Positions 1 through 13,514 of a stretch of 64,000 bases of DNA are shown here, piece after piece. Below the pieces are notes generated by a model. It searched no databases, had not been told where the DNA came from, and saw only the letters and a list, made by a program, of their open reading frames with translations. The DNA is taken from NCBI GenBank assembly GCA_030142905.1, contig JASJOG010000124.1:62001-126000 (forward strand). The letters are read 5' to 3'. Source of the stretch: Heliopora coerulea (lineage: Eukaryota > Cnidaria > Anthozoa > Scleralcyonacea > Helioporidae). The position numbers and the translations under genes were made by a program. How positions within the stretch are numbered: position 1 is the first letter of the stretch; every line of letters starts with the position of its first letter.

Positions 1-1280
1 TGTTTAGAGAAACTTAATTTTGGGGAACCAAACGGTTCGAGAGCTGCTGAGCGAATGTTAACGTTTGGAGAAAGGTTAATTTTACCAATATCTAAACGTA
101 CCAGTAAGAAGTGCTCAGACTCTTTAGAAGAAAAAGACCAGGGGCGGATCTAGGATTTTATTCACCTTAGGAAAATTTTAAAGAGGCACAAGACCGGGAG
201 GTGAGAGACCCTCACTCCTCTAGTCTGACAGAATATAGCCATTGTTGTTTCGCTCGACTTCAGAGCTCATCAACAAGCCTAGGAATTTTACTACCACCAC
301 AAATTTGATCTCCGTATTGACCAAATTTCGAGACCATAACTCTGAGTTCTTCAATCAGCGAGGACTCGGACTTATGAAAGGAATCGCATGAAAATAAATT
401 AATGATGCGAATCCGAAGTAAAATCATAGGAGTTTTAACCCTAGGAGGACAATATTCAACTCAATAGCCTAGAAGTGAGCACACGGTTCACTGATTTGAC
501 CAACTCGTGAGACAAAGCGCACATCTCAACAGCGGCGCTTACCGCCAGAGCCAGAGGGGTTGAGTTTTCAAACCAATGATGTTCATTTCGAATCAGTTAC
601 ACTGAATAATAAATATTTACATGCTGGGACTGTTAGGGAATGTTGGTCAGTAAATTTTAAAAGGTTTCTACAAATTATCTAAAATTGATCCTTCCTATGG
701 GTTTCTGCTATTAGTGAGATCTCACTCAAGACCACGTTTGTGTATTGCCCGCACTAAGTTTAACAGTTTGAAGAGAGTAAGTGAAGACCAGCATTTTTAC
801 TCATCTGAGAACAATACACTGCTTCTTCTGGTCGTACCTTGCGTATGAACGGATGTAAGTCTCCGCTACAAAATTTCTGTGGAGGTACCCTTCATCCACT
901 AGACATTTGAGCGTCGAGCGAGTGCGACTGCTTATTGTCGACGACAAACCGTTATACAATAGCAGCAAAGACTTCTCGTTGTTCCTTTTCAAAGCAGATA
1001 GACATTGTTCAAATAAGCTCAAAGAAGACATATCTGAAGAAAGTGAAACCGTTTTTCTAACGAAAGTAGTTTATTCAACTTTTTTCGTGTTGTTAACACT
1101 AACATAGCGCAGCATATGCAAATCAGCATTTTAGACAGAATCGATGCTCAAGGCCAATCATGTTACACAGCTTCGATCATATGACTGATGGAGCTCGGCA
1201 AGTTAGGCAAAAAAACTACACAGCAAATGTCGCTGCACTAATGGTAACTTCTGCTAATATATGTAGCCAATCAGAGATCC
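1..1280. other. non-coding stretch, nothing recognised
   Basis: I find no ORF with recognisable protein features, no transposon ends and no RNA gene. Short open frames near 800-1100 on both strands overlap one another and look like chance. Confidence 0.5.
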
Positions 1281-1327
1281 TCAGTTTAGGCAAATCACAG
1301 TTTAGGCAAATCACAGTTTAGGCAAAA
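1281..1327. repeat. short tandem repeat, about 16-bp unit
   Basis: Three consecutive copies of CAGTTTAGGCAAATCA or close variants lie here. Related TTAGGCAAA words continue to about 1430. No coding role is visible. Confidence 0.75.
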
Positions 1328-1611
1328 CTTTGGCAAAACGTAGGCAATCCAATCACCTCCGACGATAAAGGCAATCGAAGCAATTCAGCCAATCACAAGA
1401 ATTGATTCAAGAACCAACTTAGGCAAAATAATTTGCATGTGAGTAATCTAACACCAATGCCGGCCTGATCGCCTGACAAAGGAGGAGCTGATGAAATGTG
1501 ATTGAAATTTAATTCGATGTTTCTTAATATCACCGCAAATGACCCGCTAGTGCAATACCCGGAAATGCTTCTTGAGTAAACAGCGGAATAGCAGATACGG
1601 ACATTATGATG

Positions 1612-3245
1612 ACGATAAAATATAAAATATAAAAATTTTTTGATTGATTAGAAAAAGTAACAACTAACTCTGATTACCTGCTTCTTCTACATCAAGAAGA
1701 TAATGAGCTACTGAGATGCTTCGATACTTTATTGCATAGTGCAGTGGATTATGACCATCGTTATCTGTTGATGTGAAGTCACTCCCTTTGGTCACGAGTA
1801 ATTTCACTGTATCCAGATGACCTTCCCTGCAGGCATAGTGAATAGGCAAGCAACCCTCCAAGTTTCTGGAGTTTACTTTAGCACCACGTTGGATAAGAAA
1901 TTCAGCTGCTGAGGTTTTTCCACTGTATGATGCAAGATGGAGTGGCGTCCATCCATATACATCTGTTGCATCGATATCTGCGCCGTATTGTATTAATAAC
2001 TTTCCAATTTCTAAGTCACCTCGGAATGCTGCCCAGTGTAGTGGTTGTTGTGACCGCCTAGTTACACGGGCCCCAACGTCGGCTCGTTGATCTAATAAAT
2101 ATTTCACGATAACGACGTGTCCTTCTCTGCAAGCCCAATGTAAACCAGTTCCCAAGTCCCATCCTCCACGCTCTCCAATGTCTGCGCCACTCTTAACTGC
2201 AGCTTTTACCTCATCCAAATCTCCTTTCCTTGCTGCATCCCAAGGAGATATTTTCCTATTCAAAACATACGCCACCATTCACATTTTAGAAAAACGGAAT
2301 CCCGTCTCTGCTCCCCCAATTTCCCTTTCCACGGGAGCAGAGTCTCTGCAAAGTCGGACCCCGCACCAGTCCACATGCAAGGGGAATCCAACAACATAAT
2401 AAATTTTATTAGCTTTTATGTATGTCGAAGACTCTACTATCCTTCCTTGTGGGAACTCGTTCTTCAAAAATATAAGAATATAATACTGAGTAGAAGACAG
2501 TGATAAAGTAAAAAGTTAAAAAGTTGATAAATGCCGTAACTGATCTCAAAGAATTTCAACGTTTCGTGCAAAGGCCCTTTGTCAGGAAAGAAACGTGTTC
2601 AGAACATATTTCGATGCTTTCCTTGGGCTGTCGAGATCATACATTGTAAAACCCAACCAGGACCTGAATTGAAAAATATCCAACTTTGTGGGCTCTGGCT
2701 GGCAATCGAATCAGTGACACTGCAAATCTCGTTCAATTAAATACTCTTATGGACTCCTTTAATTCATGGTAACAACATGGTAACTATTAAATTATGAAAA
2801 TATAAATAACCATGTAATTTTTTGATAGACTGCAGTTTAGCTGACCCACTCTGTTGCTGACTGGTCAAGATAAGTGTTTCTTACACGAGGGCAGTTAGAA
2901 CTGAGCTTTCGGGTCTTCAGCCCCGGGTACTTGATTAGCCCCAAATGGTTTAAAAAGTGATATGATGTAATGCTGCAACCAGCCGTTTCTCACTCTCCCA
3001 AATACTGCTAAGGGCCTAACGTTAATGGCAAGTAATACAGTGGAAAACATAATCTGAATAGAATCATCTTAGGATCTCAAGATATAATTAAATATTTAGT
3101 TTAGTTCCCGTCTTGCATTTACTAATATCTTTTGTTCTCAAAATGATTCTACTCGGAGTATATTTTCTACTCTGTTACTTCAAATTGTCAGCTTAGGGTA
3201 AGATTAATAAAATACATATGATTATGTTATCTTTTAGCTTCAAAT
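1612..3245. repeat. tandem segmental duplication, copy A
   Basis: This segment aligns almost end to end with 7220-9250 in the same orientation. It contains an ankyrin exon, its 5' flank, a degenerate CTGANGA/GAAA hairpin motif near 2560 and a further kilobase of conserved non-coding sequence. The copies differ by scattered substitutions and small indels, and copy B has about 400 bp that copy A lacks. The region from about 3250 to 6350 is unique sequence in which I see nothing further. Confidence 0.8.
1678..2278 (-). CDS. ankyrin-repeat protein, 5' coding exon (copy A)
   Basis: The frame opens at ATG (2278) and encodes six ankyrin repeats, roughly residues 11-42, 43-75, 76-108, 109-141, 142-174 and 175-200. 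Typical signatures are visible, such as GWTPLHLASYSGK and DNDGHNPLHYAI. Ankyrin repeats are protein-binding scaffolds, so the partner cannot be inferred. An in-frame TGA lies directly before the ATG. The open frame reads on to 1664, but a good donor (GCAG|GTAATC) ends the exon at 1678 in phase 1. The paralogue at 7281-7881 keeps the same donor, which supports a spliced gene continuing beyond the left edge. About 86% of residues match the paralogue (29 differences in 202 by my count). Whether copy A is expressed is unknown. Confidence 0.75.
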
Positions 3246-6200
3246 GAAGGCGATACAAATCGGGGCAAGCGCCCTAGTGTCTCCTCTCTTGGTACGGAAC
3301 TGGGTATAGCTAACTTTGAAACTCCTGGGAATAAGAACATGTCTGACGCCTTCCAAAATCCTATTCAACCACTGAGGATACGAAACGATTTTGTTTTTAG
3401 GATATAATCTGTATTTCCCATAAGTTCAATAAACGCCCTAATGGTTCTATAATTCGCAATAAATTGCTGTTTAAAAAAGCAGTCACAAGTGGGTGTTTTA
3501 ATAAAATTCCAAACTATGATAACTGTTAGTAGCGCTTCCAACTTTAGTAATGATTTTTAATTCTTATTCTATGTCAATTCCAGAGAGTTTTACCGCTTTC
3601 ACTACGGCGTTGGCACTGAAAATGCAGACATTTTCTGGTTATTTAAAGTAACCTCTAACTGGCTACAGTTGCTTCGAAAGGTTTCATTCGTAGAAAAATA
3701 ACATCCACAGTTTAATATAACGTCAATGACAAGATCTCTGGCCAAAGGCAAAAATCAGGAATCTCCCTAGGTCCTTTTTATCGGGCGGTGCGCCCGGTGT
3801 TATCTATGTAAATGATTTAAAATAAATCCATCCCAATTTAAAGGTGACATACCATTACATAACTTGGGTCCGAGTAACTGATTTTATAATTATGTTTTTT
3901 TTTATGATTTTAAAACGTTTTTCTAAAAATACTCATAATTGTATAAATCAACAATAAATTTCAGAGAGTACTGAGGACTAGAATTTTGCATATTGGTACC
4001 ACGTGTGAACCTAAAACACAGGTCTCACTAGAAAGTGCAGCTTCGTGCTGACCCACCAGGACCCAGAGTCGAAATTTTTCTGGGAAAATCCCTGTACTTT
4101 TTTGAGTGGTGTCAACACATCAGATATGTTAATCTCCTAATCAATTATCGCAGTCCCATGCACTTCAATCAATCCAGACACATCCCCTGGGTGTTTCATA
4201 AAGAAGGTAAAATGTGATTTACATTTATTATGATCTTATATGTCTTTGTTCTTGATTGATGGTTTTTAGGCGTGTGCGGTTAGATTGGGTTGCTAATCTT
4301 AACATATTCAGACGTGCGGGTCGCCAGAAGTTTTGGTCAAATTTGCTTTACGTTAAATGCACACGCTTCTTAAACCTCTAAGCTCAGAAACAACAGTTGA
4401 ACCTCTGACGGAAATCGATACCTTATGCTTCCCTTCGCTATTGAGATGGTCTGACCGTTGTATTTCCGGAACTAGTATGGTATAGACAAAAGGTTACATA
4501 CTGAGCATGTTCACAAATGTAATGACATATGTACCGCCCAGGTACAGAGGTTAACTTTCAAGTATTTAAGATAAATTCAATGTATACTCTGCATGTTCAA
4601 GCTGGGTGTTTATAAATCACTCGCTCTTTGTTTGTTCAGAAAAGCTTTCTGAGCTTCCATCGGAAATCCATTCGGTAACCGTCTGATCACCAGTGAGAAG
4701 CGTTAACGATTGAACTATCATGATAGTTAAGCGAAAGTGACTATATGTTAGGTCAAGTCGGCGAGTCACTGATGTTTAACAGTCAAGGAACATGTCCAAA
4801 TTAAAAATCGTCATACAGAGTAACATTACAGCTGTGCCATTTCAGTTCGTGTAGTTCAATAGTTAATAATCTTATCGACGGTCGGGAGGTTACGTTTTTT
4901 GTCTCTGTCAGTGTTCCACAAATCTTCCTCTGCGTAATAAAGCTTCGTAAGCATACAAATTGATAAAGAATATTGTGAAATGTTCTTACTTTTGAAAATC
5001 TTCTTTCATATCTGGATTCAGGTCTTTACCATCTTTTGACTGGAATTCGTTTTCAAACCTGCTAGACTGGTCTTTGAAAAAAATAGATTAAAAAAAAAAT
5101 TTAAAAAAAGTTATAAAAATAAGCAATAAGAGCAGTAAATAATCCACTGATTTCTTGTTCGGAATACACAAAACTTTTAAAGGGCGGCTTAGTGAGTCTT
5201 CAACACGAGAACATTATTCTTTTATTGAAAGCTGTAGTCGGACAATTCATTGCTCGAATTAAATTAAAAATTAAAAAATTTAATTAAAAAAGTCAACAGA
5301 CAGAAGACGTCCATTGACTTTAAAATCGTAATATTTTCTTTCCTCACTTACGGACCGAAAAACGGTAGTCATCCATTTGTCCTCTACTTGACGAAATGTG
5401 ACCACAAAAGAAAAAAATAAGGAAATGCTGAAAACACATTTTTTAACTAGACGCCTGCCTCAGGCAGCCTTCCAAGTAATTATCATTTGGCTTATGACTC
5501 ACCAGCATGACGTAAACACATCTCAGAAGATGTTACGCACTAAGCAACGAAAGGTTTTTATGAAAGTTTTCGAGTTTTTTCGACTTACTTCTACTTTTTT
5601 ATGGTTTTGTTACAGTGGCGTAACTACAAGCCGGGAATAGTGGGTAAAACCCACGCGCCCCAAGCAATAGAAATTAAGCGACGTCGTGTCATTATTATTT
5701 TCACGTCATGACGGCATGAATTTGCTTGAATAAAATTTTAAACTATCTTCAATTCGCAGCAAGGTCAAACTGTCGCACAAAAGTAAATGTTTAATCCTCC
5801 GCCTCTTTAATAATCGATCTCTTCACGAGTGACAAATTTACTAAAGAATGAAAATGAATAGGCGTGACAATTTTCACTGAAGTCCCCTCAACATTACAGA
5901 TACTGTGATTCGACTCCTTGTGTATTAAAGCTAAACTGTCATTTGCTTCCGTTATCTAATTGGTACTGTGAGGAGAAAGTTTACGAAAGCTGTGGTGCCG
6001 ACGCCATTTATCAAAGTAGTTCCAATCCAACAGACGTGCAGGAAACCTCATATTCTAAACTTAGAAATTAATTTACTTTCTTCTAAAATGTTTCCAAGTC
6101 ATTCTAGTTGGTCGGTTAACGTTATTTGTTGAGCACATTTCAAAGTTCTGGTGTTCTAAAAGATGCCGTTACCGAAAAACGGTGAAAATGTTCTTCCTGA

Positions 6201-6370
6201 TGTCTTTAGTGGAGTCAGGGCGGGGGAAAAAATCCGCTAGGGATCATTCATTCCTTTTGTTGTTCAAGAGAAATCGTACTGCAAGGTCACATCGTTCTTT
6301 CGTAAACTCCCATTTCTATAAGCCGGCAAGCTATTGCCGGAAAAGTTAATTTCCCGAATGAATTTTAGGA

Positions 6371-6413
6371 TAGGGTTAGATTTAGGAATGGGAATAGGGT
6401 TAGGGTTAGGGTC
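6371..6413 (+). repeat. interstitial telomere-like (GGGTTA)n
   Basis: A short degenerate run of GGGTTA units ends in three nearly perfect copies. Similar telomere-like words occur near 10400 (complement) and at 41415-41450 and 41563-41585. It is too short to be a telomere. Confidence 0.6.
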
Positions 6414-7280
6414 AAGTAACCCTAATCCTGAACTTTATTCGATGATTATCATTATTTTACTAAGATGCGCAGTTCAAACAAAAATAGAAACCTCAAGAGT
6501 CGACGTTAAATTCCCGATAACCATCAAAATAAGAAGCATATGCAATTGACCATACTCATCAAAGTAAGGGTGAAAATAACCTGTACGTGTCCAGCAAAAT
6601 TTATGCTCTTTTTTTTCCCAGGAATTTTGACTCGATGGACTGTCTAAAAGGTTTGGCGTCTTGCGTGCGACAACATTCAGTTTTAGGTCTTACAGTCAGA
6701 GAAAATACTCGTGACTGAGGAAGCCGGCAATAAACTACTTTCAGTAGTAGCATCAAGTTTTCTGTCAGAAAAGTTATATTCTAACAGAGGTCTCATCATG
6801 CAACAGCGTTCTCATCGGACAAGGCTCGGAGAAGAAATCCTCTCTTGACTCGACTTTTTGAATAGAAATCAATCATTTTGCTGTGAATTACGAAACTGAA
6901 ATTAAAATGTCAAAAATATCTCGGTAAATGTCTTTGTTACAGTTTGTATCTATGCAAAATATAGGGTACTAGATGGCTGTTTATTTACAGAAGCATGAAG
7001 TGTGTACGTTGACAAGTCGGATTTCGACTCATAGTCAAATTGATTGGACTGGGACAAGGATTTGGACTCGGATTTTGTGGACTTGACAACCACACTGTGG
7101 GAAATCCCAGACTGCCTCTCTTGCATCAGCACATTAATTTATTAATTTCCTATTACTGAGAATAGTTACTTCATCTTAGAATGCAAAATACTTGATAAAC
7201 AATTAAAGGTCGAAATTGAAAAATATAAAATATAAAAAATCCTTAATCGATTAGAAAAAGTAACAACTAACACTAATTAC

Positions 7281-7881
7281 CTGCTGTTTGTACACCAAGC
7301 AGATAATCAGCTACTGAGATGCTTGTATACTCTATTGCAAGATGAAGTGGAGTATGACCATCGTTATCTGTTGATGTGAAGTCACTCCCTTTGCTCACCA
7401 GTAACTTCACTGTACCTAGGTGACCTTCGCTGCAGGCATAGTGAATAGGCAAGCAACCATCCAAGTTTCTGGAGTTTACTTTAGCACCACTTTGGATAAG
7501 AAATTCAGCTGCTGAGGTTTTTCCACTGTATGACGCAAGATGGAGTGGTGTCCATCCATATGTATCTGTTGCATCGATATCTGCACCGTGTTGTAATAAT
7601 AACTTAACAATTTCTACGTCACCTTGGATTGCTGCCCAGTGTAGTGGTTGTTGTGACCGCCTAGTTACACGGGCCCCAACGTCGGCTCCTTGATCTAATA
7701 AATATTTCACGATCTCGACGTGTCCTTCTCTGCAAGCCCAATGTAAACCAGTTCCCAAGTCCCATCCTCCACGCTCTTCAATGTCCGCGCCACTCTCAAC
7801 TGCAGTTTTTACGCCATCCAAATCTCCTTTCCTTGCTGCTTCCCAAAGAGACATTTTCCTATTCAAAACATACGCCACCAT
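7281..7881 (-). CDS. ankyrin-repeat protein, 5' coding exon (copy B)
   Basis: This is a paralogue of the exon at 1678-2278, starting at the equivalent ATG (7881) and carrying the same six ankyrin repeats. The in-frame codon before the ATG is TAA here rather than TGA, so both copies independently retain a stop there. That argues for a true start with 5' UTR upstream. The exon ends at the matching donor (CAGCAG|GTAATT) in phase 1. No frameshift or nonsense codon interrupts the repeats. I could not identify the next exon in the 4 kb downstream, so the full protein is unknown. Substitutions such as GADIGER to GADIEER are mild and compatible with function. Confidence 0.75.
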
Positions 7882-8207
7882 TTACATTTTAGAAAAACGG
7901 AATCCTATCTCTGCTCCCCCTATTCCCCCCTTCAGGGGAGCAGAGTCTCTGCAAATTCTGACCTCGCACCGGTCCACTTGCACAGGGAATCCAACAACAT
8001 AATAAATTCTATTAACTTTTATATATATCCAAGACTCTACTCTCATTCCTTGTGGGAACTCGTAGTTTCAAAAATATAAGAATAGAATACTGCGTAGACA
8101 GTGATAAATAACATAATAATTTAAAAGGTTGATAACTGCCGTAACTGATGTCACATTATATCAACATTTCAAGCTAAGGCCCTTCGTCAGGAAAGAATCG
8201 TGTTCAG

Positions 8208-8610
8208 AAAACATTATACTTGGAGCAAATGTACAGTCCTTTAATGCTACTAATAACAGTTCCACAGTCAAAATACATTACCATGTCGCAACTGATAACA
8301 GCAAAATCAAAAAGTCTGCATGTGGTGGTTTAAGGTTGCAGTTAAGTGATGCTTATGTGATTGCATTACTTCATATGGTGGGACTGAGTACTACTGTTTG
8401 GAAAAGAAATGGTAAAGGCATTGATTATGAATTCAATGCATATGGGCTTTGGTTGGCACAATACATGTCAATTAACCAGCAGTGAAAAATCCACTTAGCA
8501 GGGTCAAAGTGAATTATGATTATTTTTTAAATGGATGAGCCTGATAATTTACGTCATTGTGACAAAGCAGACTGCAGTTATGAAGTCCATATTAAGTGAA
8601 AGTAAATTTT
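8208..8610 (+). other. copy-B-specific 400-bp block with a short ORF
   Basis: Copy A lacks this block: homology with it resumes at GTCAAGATCATACATTG. An open frame running to 8485 ends in a protein-like stretch including DAYVIALLHMVG and YGLWLAQYMS, which I do not recognise. It may be an insertion into copy B or a deletion from copy A. I cannot define terminal repeats or target duplications. Confidence 0.4.
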
Positions 8611-9259
8611 GGAGTGTCAAGATCATACATTGTGAGACCAAACCAGGACCAAACCCAAAACTTGCAACTCTTGCGCCTCTGTCTGATAATTGAACCAGTG
8701 ACACTGCAAATCTAGTGGAATTAAATACTCTTATGGACTCTTTTAGTTTGTGGTAACAACATAGTAACTATTAAATCATAAAAACACAATGACAACCATA
8801 CGATTTTCTGGTAGACTGCAGTTTAGTAAACCCACTCTGTTGCTGACTGGTTAAGGTAAGGGTTGCTATCAGGGGCCTTTGTTAGAACCGGACTTTCGGA
8901 GCTTCTGCTCCGAATGCTTTTTGATTAGCCCCGAATGGTTTAAGAGGTGATATGACGTAATACTGCAGCCAGGCGTTTCTCACTTTCTCTCACGAATATC
9001 GCTAAGGGCCCAACGCTAAGGGCAAGTAATACAGTAGAAAACATAATCGGAATAAAATCATTTTGGGATCTCAAGATATGAGTAAATATTTAGTTTAGTT
9101 CCCGTCTTGCATTTACTAATATCTTGGGTTCTCACGATGATTTTATTGGCAGTATGTATTCTACTTTGTTACTTCAAATTGTCAGCTAGAGGCAAGATTT
9201 TTAAACTACATGTTATTGTTATGTTAACTTTTGGCTTTCAAAGACAGACGCTGCACATT

Positions 9260-11575
9260 GATGCTTCCTACCTCGGAAAAATATCTGTTTCCATTAATAT
9301 AAGTTTACTTAAAAAATTGGTCTTTAATAGAAGGCTTCATAGCTTCAATAAGACTTCTTTTAAGATGGTTTCTTAACAAGCTTCTTTGCGCATATTTGTT
9401 GATCGTATCATTAGAATTGTTATAATATACGAAAAACCTCTTAAATTAAATCCAAACTTCTCAAGGGCTGAACCCCTGATGGGTTCAAACTCTAGTTACG
9501 TCTTTGGTCCCGATTAGGATTAGTGAGCGTGTGATACGGTCAATTTCATACTTAGATGCAGTGAACTGCTGTTGTACCAATAGAAAACAAAACTATTTTC
9601 ATTTGATTTGCTACATTACATCATTAAATATCTAAATTTCTGACCTGTACTACATCTTTATACATGAATAGCTTTATAGATTAGCCGCCATAATGTTTAA
9701 CAATTAAATGAAACAAAGAAGAGCTTTAAAAAGAATGAAATTGGCAAAAGAAAAATTTTTACATTGACTGTTTGGTGAACAAATGGAGCACCCGGATATT
9801 GACTGTCATTCTTATGTAATGTGCAATTAATTCAATTTAAGATATCAAAACAAATTTATCAAGTCAGTTACTTAAATCTGGACGTGTCAGGCTTTCCTGA
9901 GAATGCCAAATTGCCTCATTGAAGGATTTAAACTTAGGGTGCAATTGGGAGTGGACACAAAAGACTGGTGCCGAAAATTGCTGCTTTGACTTTATGCAAT
10001 TTTCTTTAGAGCTACTTGAAAGGGGGATATTATGATACGTATAAAAAAGTGCAGGAACAATCTGAAAGAACTTTTTAGATATTGTTGTACGGTAGTACAG
10101 TTTAGCAGACCCATTTTGCCATTGGTCTTTTGCCACTAGCTCAGTAAACAAGAAATTGAGCTTTTGGCACGACATTTATACTGCAAAGCTCAGTGTTCCC
10201 ACAAGCGGGTCTAAAACCTCATTAGCTTATCAAGATACTGTATCTGGAGATTTAAAAAAAGGTATGGTTAGATAGCTTTGCAAGGAATTTTACTCCAAAA
10301 AGGCTTCCTTATTTACTTACATGTAGTGGTCTAAATGCCACTGACATCATTGTTTTCCATCGAATGCTTTGGATTTCCTTCCTCACCAAAACAAAAACCA
10401 AACCCTAAACCTAAACGTTATCCCTTAACCTTTTCCCTTACACCAACCCTAATTAAATGTGGATAATAGGAATGGAGATTGCTTTCACCTTAATACAATA
10501 CTCTTTTTCTCTTTAATATCATTTAATCCAATGTTTTCACATGCTTTGGGATGTGGAACTCTCCAGTCAAAAGCTGTCTCATTTACGTTCTGAGCCTGGA
10601 ACACAGACTGGAGACGAAGTGGCTTTTTTAAACTGTAATCTAACATTAGATTTTTATTCATGAATTACTAAATCTTTAAGAACTAGTAATTAAAAGATTT
10701 TTCAGTTCAATAAGTTTATTTTCTAGCTTTACAGTATAGCAAGTAATAATGCCTAATGTTTTGAACCAATCAGAATCATTATGATGTCATCATTTATTAT
10801 TCATCAATTTTCAAGAACAACATAAAAGAGATTTTCCCTTTTCCTTGTGTTTGCTCTGGTGCTTACTTGAGCTTGTTTTACGGTCTTTCACGGGAAACTG
10901 GATTTTTAAGCAAACGCAAGAGCACTAAGGTATCTAAGAGATACCTCCTCTTATGAAAAATATTCCCATGATTTAAAAAATAAACAACCAGAAGAGTGTA
11001 GCAGATGTTTAATAATTTTCAAAATTATTTGTCAGAAGATAAGTGAAAAGAGCAAACCAAAAAGTTTTCAGATTCTGGCAATGAAAGATGGAAAATCAAG
11101 TATGTGTGACCTACTTCCATTCATGAATTGACCCATATGTTACTCTCAATAAACAAAGAGTAATTACAAAGCTGCCAGTACAGGAGAGAGTGTTGGAGAA
11201 ACAATCATGATTCTGTGAATGTCACTGATGAATGATAACAACTACAGTGTTTCAAGTAGTGTAACTCTTTCAGACATTGCTCATTTCGCCAATAATATGG
11301 ACGTTAATTAAATGGAAAGGACAATGAAGATAATATAGGATCATCCCAAACCAGAAAAAAATGAAATAATATCATCGGCACAAAGCAATGGTGTGCTAAT
11401 TTCTTCCAACATCTATACATACTGCATATATGTCATGTAACCATTACATGTATATTTGCATATTTATATGCCCCTGTACTCTATAGTCACAGCCTCCACA
11501 CTATTCGTTTACGTGTCACTGTGAATGTGTATGTTCATGTGCATGACTGTGTACTGGTTTATACATTTATATCTA
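9260..11575. other. non-coding stretch, nothing recognised
   Basis: Apart from CCCTAA-like words at about 10399-10455, I see no gene or repeat. A 103-residue minus-strand open frame at 9864-10175 shows no domain signature. Confidence 0.4.
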
Positions 11576-11578
11576 TGT

Positions 11579-11596
11579 GGGGGGGGGGGGGGGGGG
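11579..11596 (+). repeat. homopolymer of 18 G
   Basis: An uninterrupted run of 18 G. It could form a G-quadruplex, and its length is likely unreliable in sequencing. Confidence 0.9.
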
Positions 11597-11794
11597 TAAA
11601 TCTGTGTCACTGGAGTAATGGATGGATAGATAAACAATTTGGTCAACTTTTTAACCCATTAACAACACCTATACTGAGAAATCTGGGGATCTCAAGGGTT
11701 TTCATAGACAATGAAAAACCATACAGACTTGTGTTGAAACGAAGCCCTAATCTTTCCATGGACCTTAACTGTAACCACTAATTTTCATACCACA

Positions 11795-12125
11795 TTCAGA
11801 GCTTAATTTTGTTCTGAATTGAATAATTATGTTATACCAGGAATTATTCAGTAAAATAATACGTTGGTAAGTTGGACTTATACAAACCCGAGCAAGGATT
11901 TAACAATAAAGATTTGGTAACTTAAGCTCAAAAATTCGATGACATGAATATAAACAGTTCAGAACTACACTGATAACATTGTTCATAACATCTTCAAGAG
12001 GGGTAACAGTTGTGCTACGATACGAATTCTTGATTATAGCAAAAGAAAATATTTTTTTAAATCTTAACCTCGACAAAGCTCAAACAAACTGTACAACTTT
12101 CAATATAACTTATAACGTCGCCTAC
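11795..12125 (+). repeat. dispersed repeat family 1, copy 1
   Basis: About 330 bp aligns in direct orientation with 17043-17385, including shared words such as GGATTTAACAATAAAGA and AACATCTTCAAGAGG. There is no coding frame and no clear terminal inverted repeat, so it is an unclassified interspersed repeat. Confidence 0.75.
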
Positions 12126-12689
12126 ATATAGCTTAGATGTTACTTTAAAGGGTTGTTCACACGTGCGATTTTGTGCCTTGCGATTGACATGAATATATTT
12201 CGGTAATCCTTCACTTCACTCTCAGCTAGACCGCAAATAGCATTAACTACCTTACCTAAGTACATAAAAAGTTTGATGCAATAAACGATGTTTCCGTAAC
12301 GCCATGTCTGCCACCACCTACACTTTTCACCTTATGTAAATTATTGATAGATTTTATTGCTGCGTTTCTTAATTTTTTTGCTCAGAAACAAGTTAAGCTC
12401 TATCCTCTTATTATACAGCTATAAATATATACAGCAATTTCAAAGTAAAATTGATCCACTTACTTTTTCCCTATTTCTCCTGGAGCCATGTTTCAGTCGT
12501 TTTTTTTAGTACAAAAGTAAATGTGAAAATACATGAAAACTAATTCTAGTTGCATTAGAGAAATTGATGGTATATAGTATACTATCATATTGGAAATATT
12601 TAAAGTATTCGTTGTTCCCAGTTGTCTAGGTTTGCGTCTTTACGTTACAATTAGTGTCAGCTGTTGCGGTTGTCCAGCAAATAAATTAT

Positions 12690-12985
12690 AGTAGAGTAAA
12701 TAAAACGAAATGGAATGAAATAAAATGAAGTAAAGTAAAGCACAGTAAAGTAAAGTAAAATCAAGTAAAATAAAAAACAAAAGAAATAAAACTAAAATTC
12801 CAATTAAACTAGAATAAAATTGTAATAAAATTGAAATGAAATTGAAATGAAATTAAAATGACATCGAAATAAATTGAAATGAAATTGAAATGAAATTGTA
12901 ACGAAATTGAAATAAATATGAAATGAAATTAAACTGAAGAGAGATGAAATAAACTGAAATGAATTAAAATAAACTAAAATATTTT
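12690..12985 (+). repeat. A-rich degenerate satellite
   Basis: A TAAAG/TAAAA pentamer array at 12690-12780 grades into a degenerate ATTGAAATGAA-type array up to about 12985. Neither array is coding. Confidence 0.75.
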
Positions 12986-13514
12986 AATTGCATGTTTCCC
13001 AAGGTTGAATTGATGTTGAATCCATTGCAGCCCAAACAGCCAGCCCAAACCCTCTCTTTGTCGAATGAATTTGTCTGATGATTATCAGAATAAACTGTAA
13101 ATGGTTGCCTATGTATGTAATGGGTTAATGCTCAAAAGAGATATCAGAGTCTCTAAGAAAGGGACACCTCACTTCTTGATCAGAAGTGACATGCTCAGCA
13201 ATTCAATTTCTCAAATGGCCCATCGATTTGCAAGATATGCCATGTCATATGTCTACTGCTTTATAATGGGTACAACATAGATACCGTAAAGGTTTTCGAG
13301 TATTAACATGTCAGTTATTTTTTACTAATGTATATGATCAGAAACAAATTACTGACATGATCACACTCATTTAACTAAGCAAAGCAGTTCATAGGGCACA
13401 CCTGGGTGGTATAAATTATTTTGCATAATAACTGGCCAGTAACGGATCTAGAACTTTTTTTATGTCTGTCAAAATTCAACAAAATCTCAGCAGGTGGGGT
13501 TCAGATAACCATGA

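Larger units (their letters stand above)
7220..9250. repeat. tandem segmental duplication, copy B
   Basis: This is the second copy of the 1612-3245 unit in direct orientation, with starts about 5.6 kb apart. Homology covers the ankyrin exon, its upstream flank, the CTGACGA/GAAA hairpin motif near 8170 and the distal non-coding part. It is interrupted by an extra block at about 8208-8610. Divergence at both coding and non-coding sites suggests an old duplication. Confidence 0.8.

Noticed and set aside
6371..6413. Chromosome end
   Set aside because: Only a few degenerate GGGTTA units lie inside unique sequence; it is an interstitial telomere-like tract.
11521..11781. ORF with poly-Gly
   Set aside because: It is created by an 18-G homopolymer, with no protein signature on either side.
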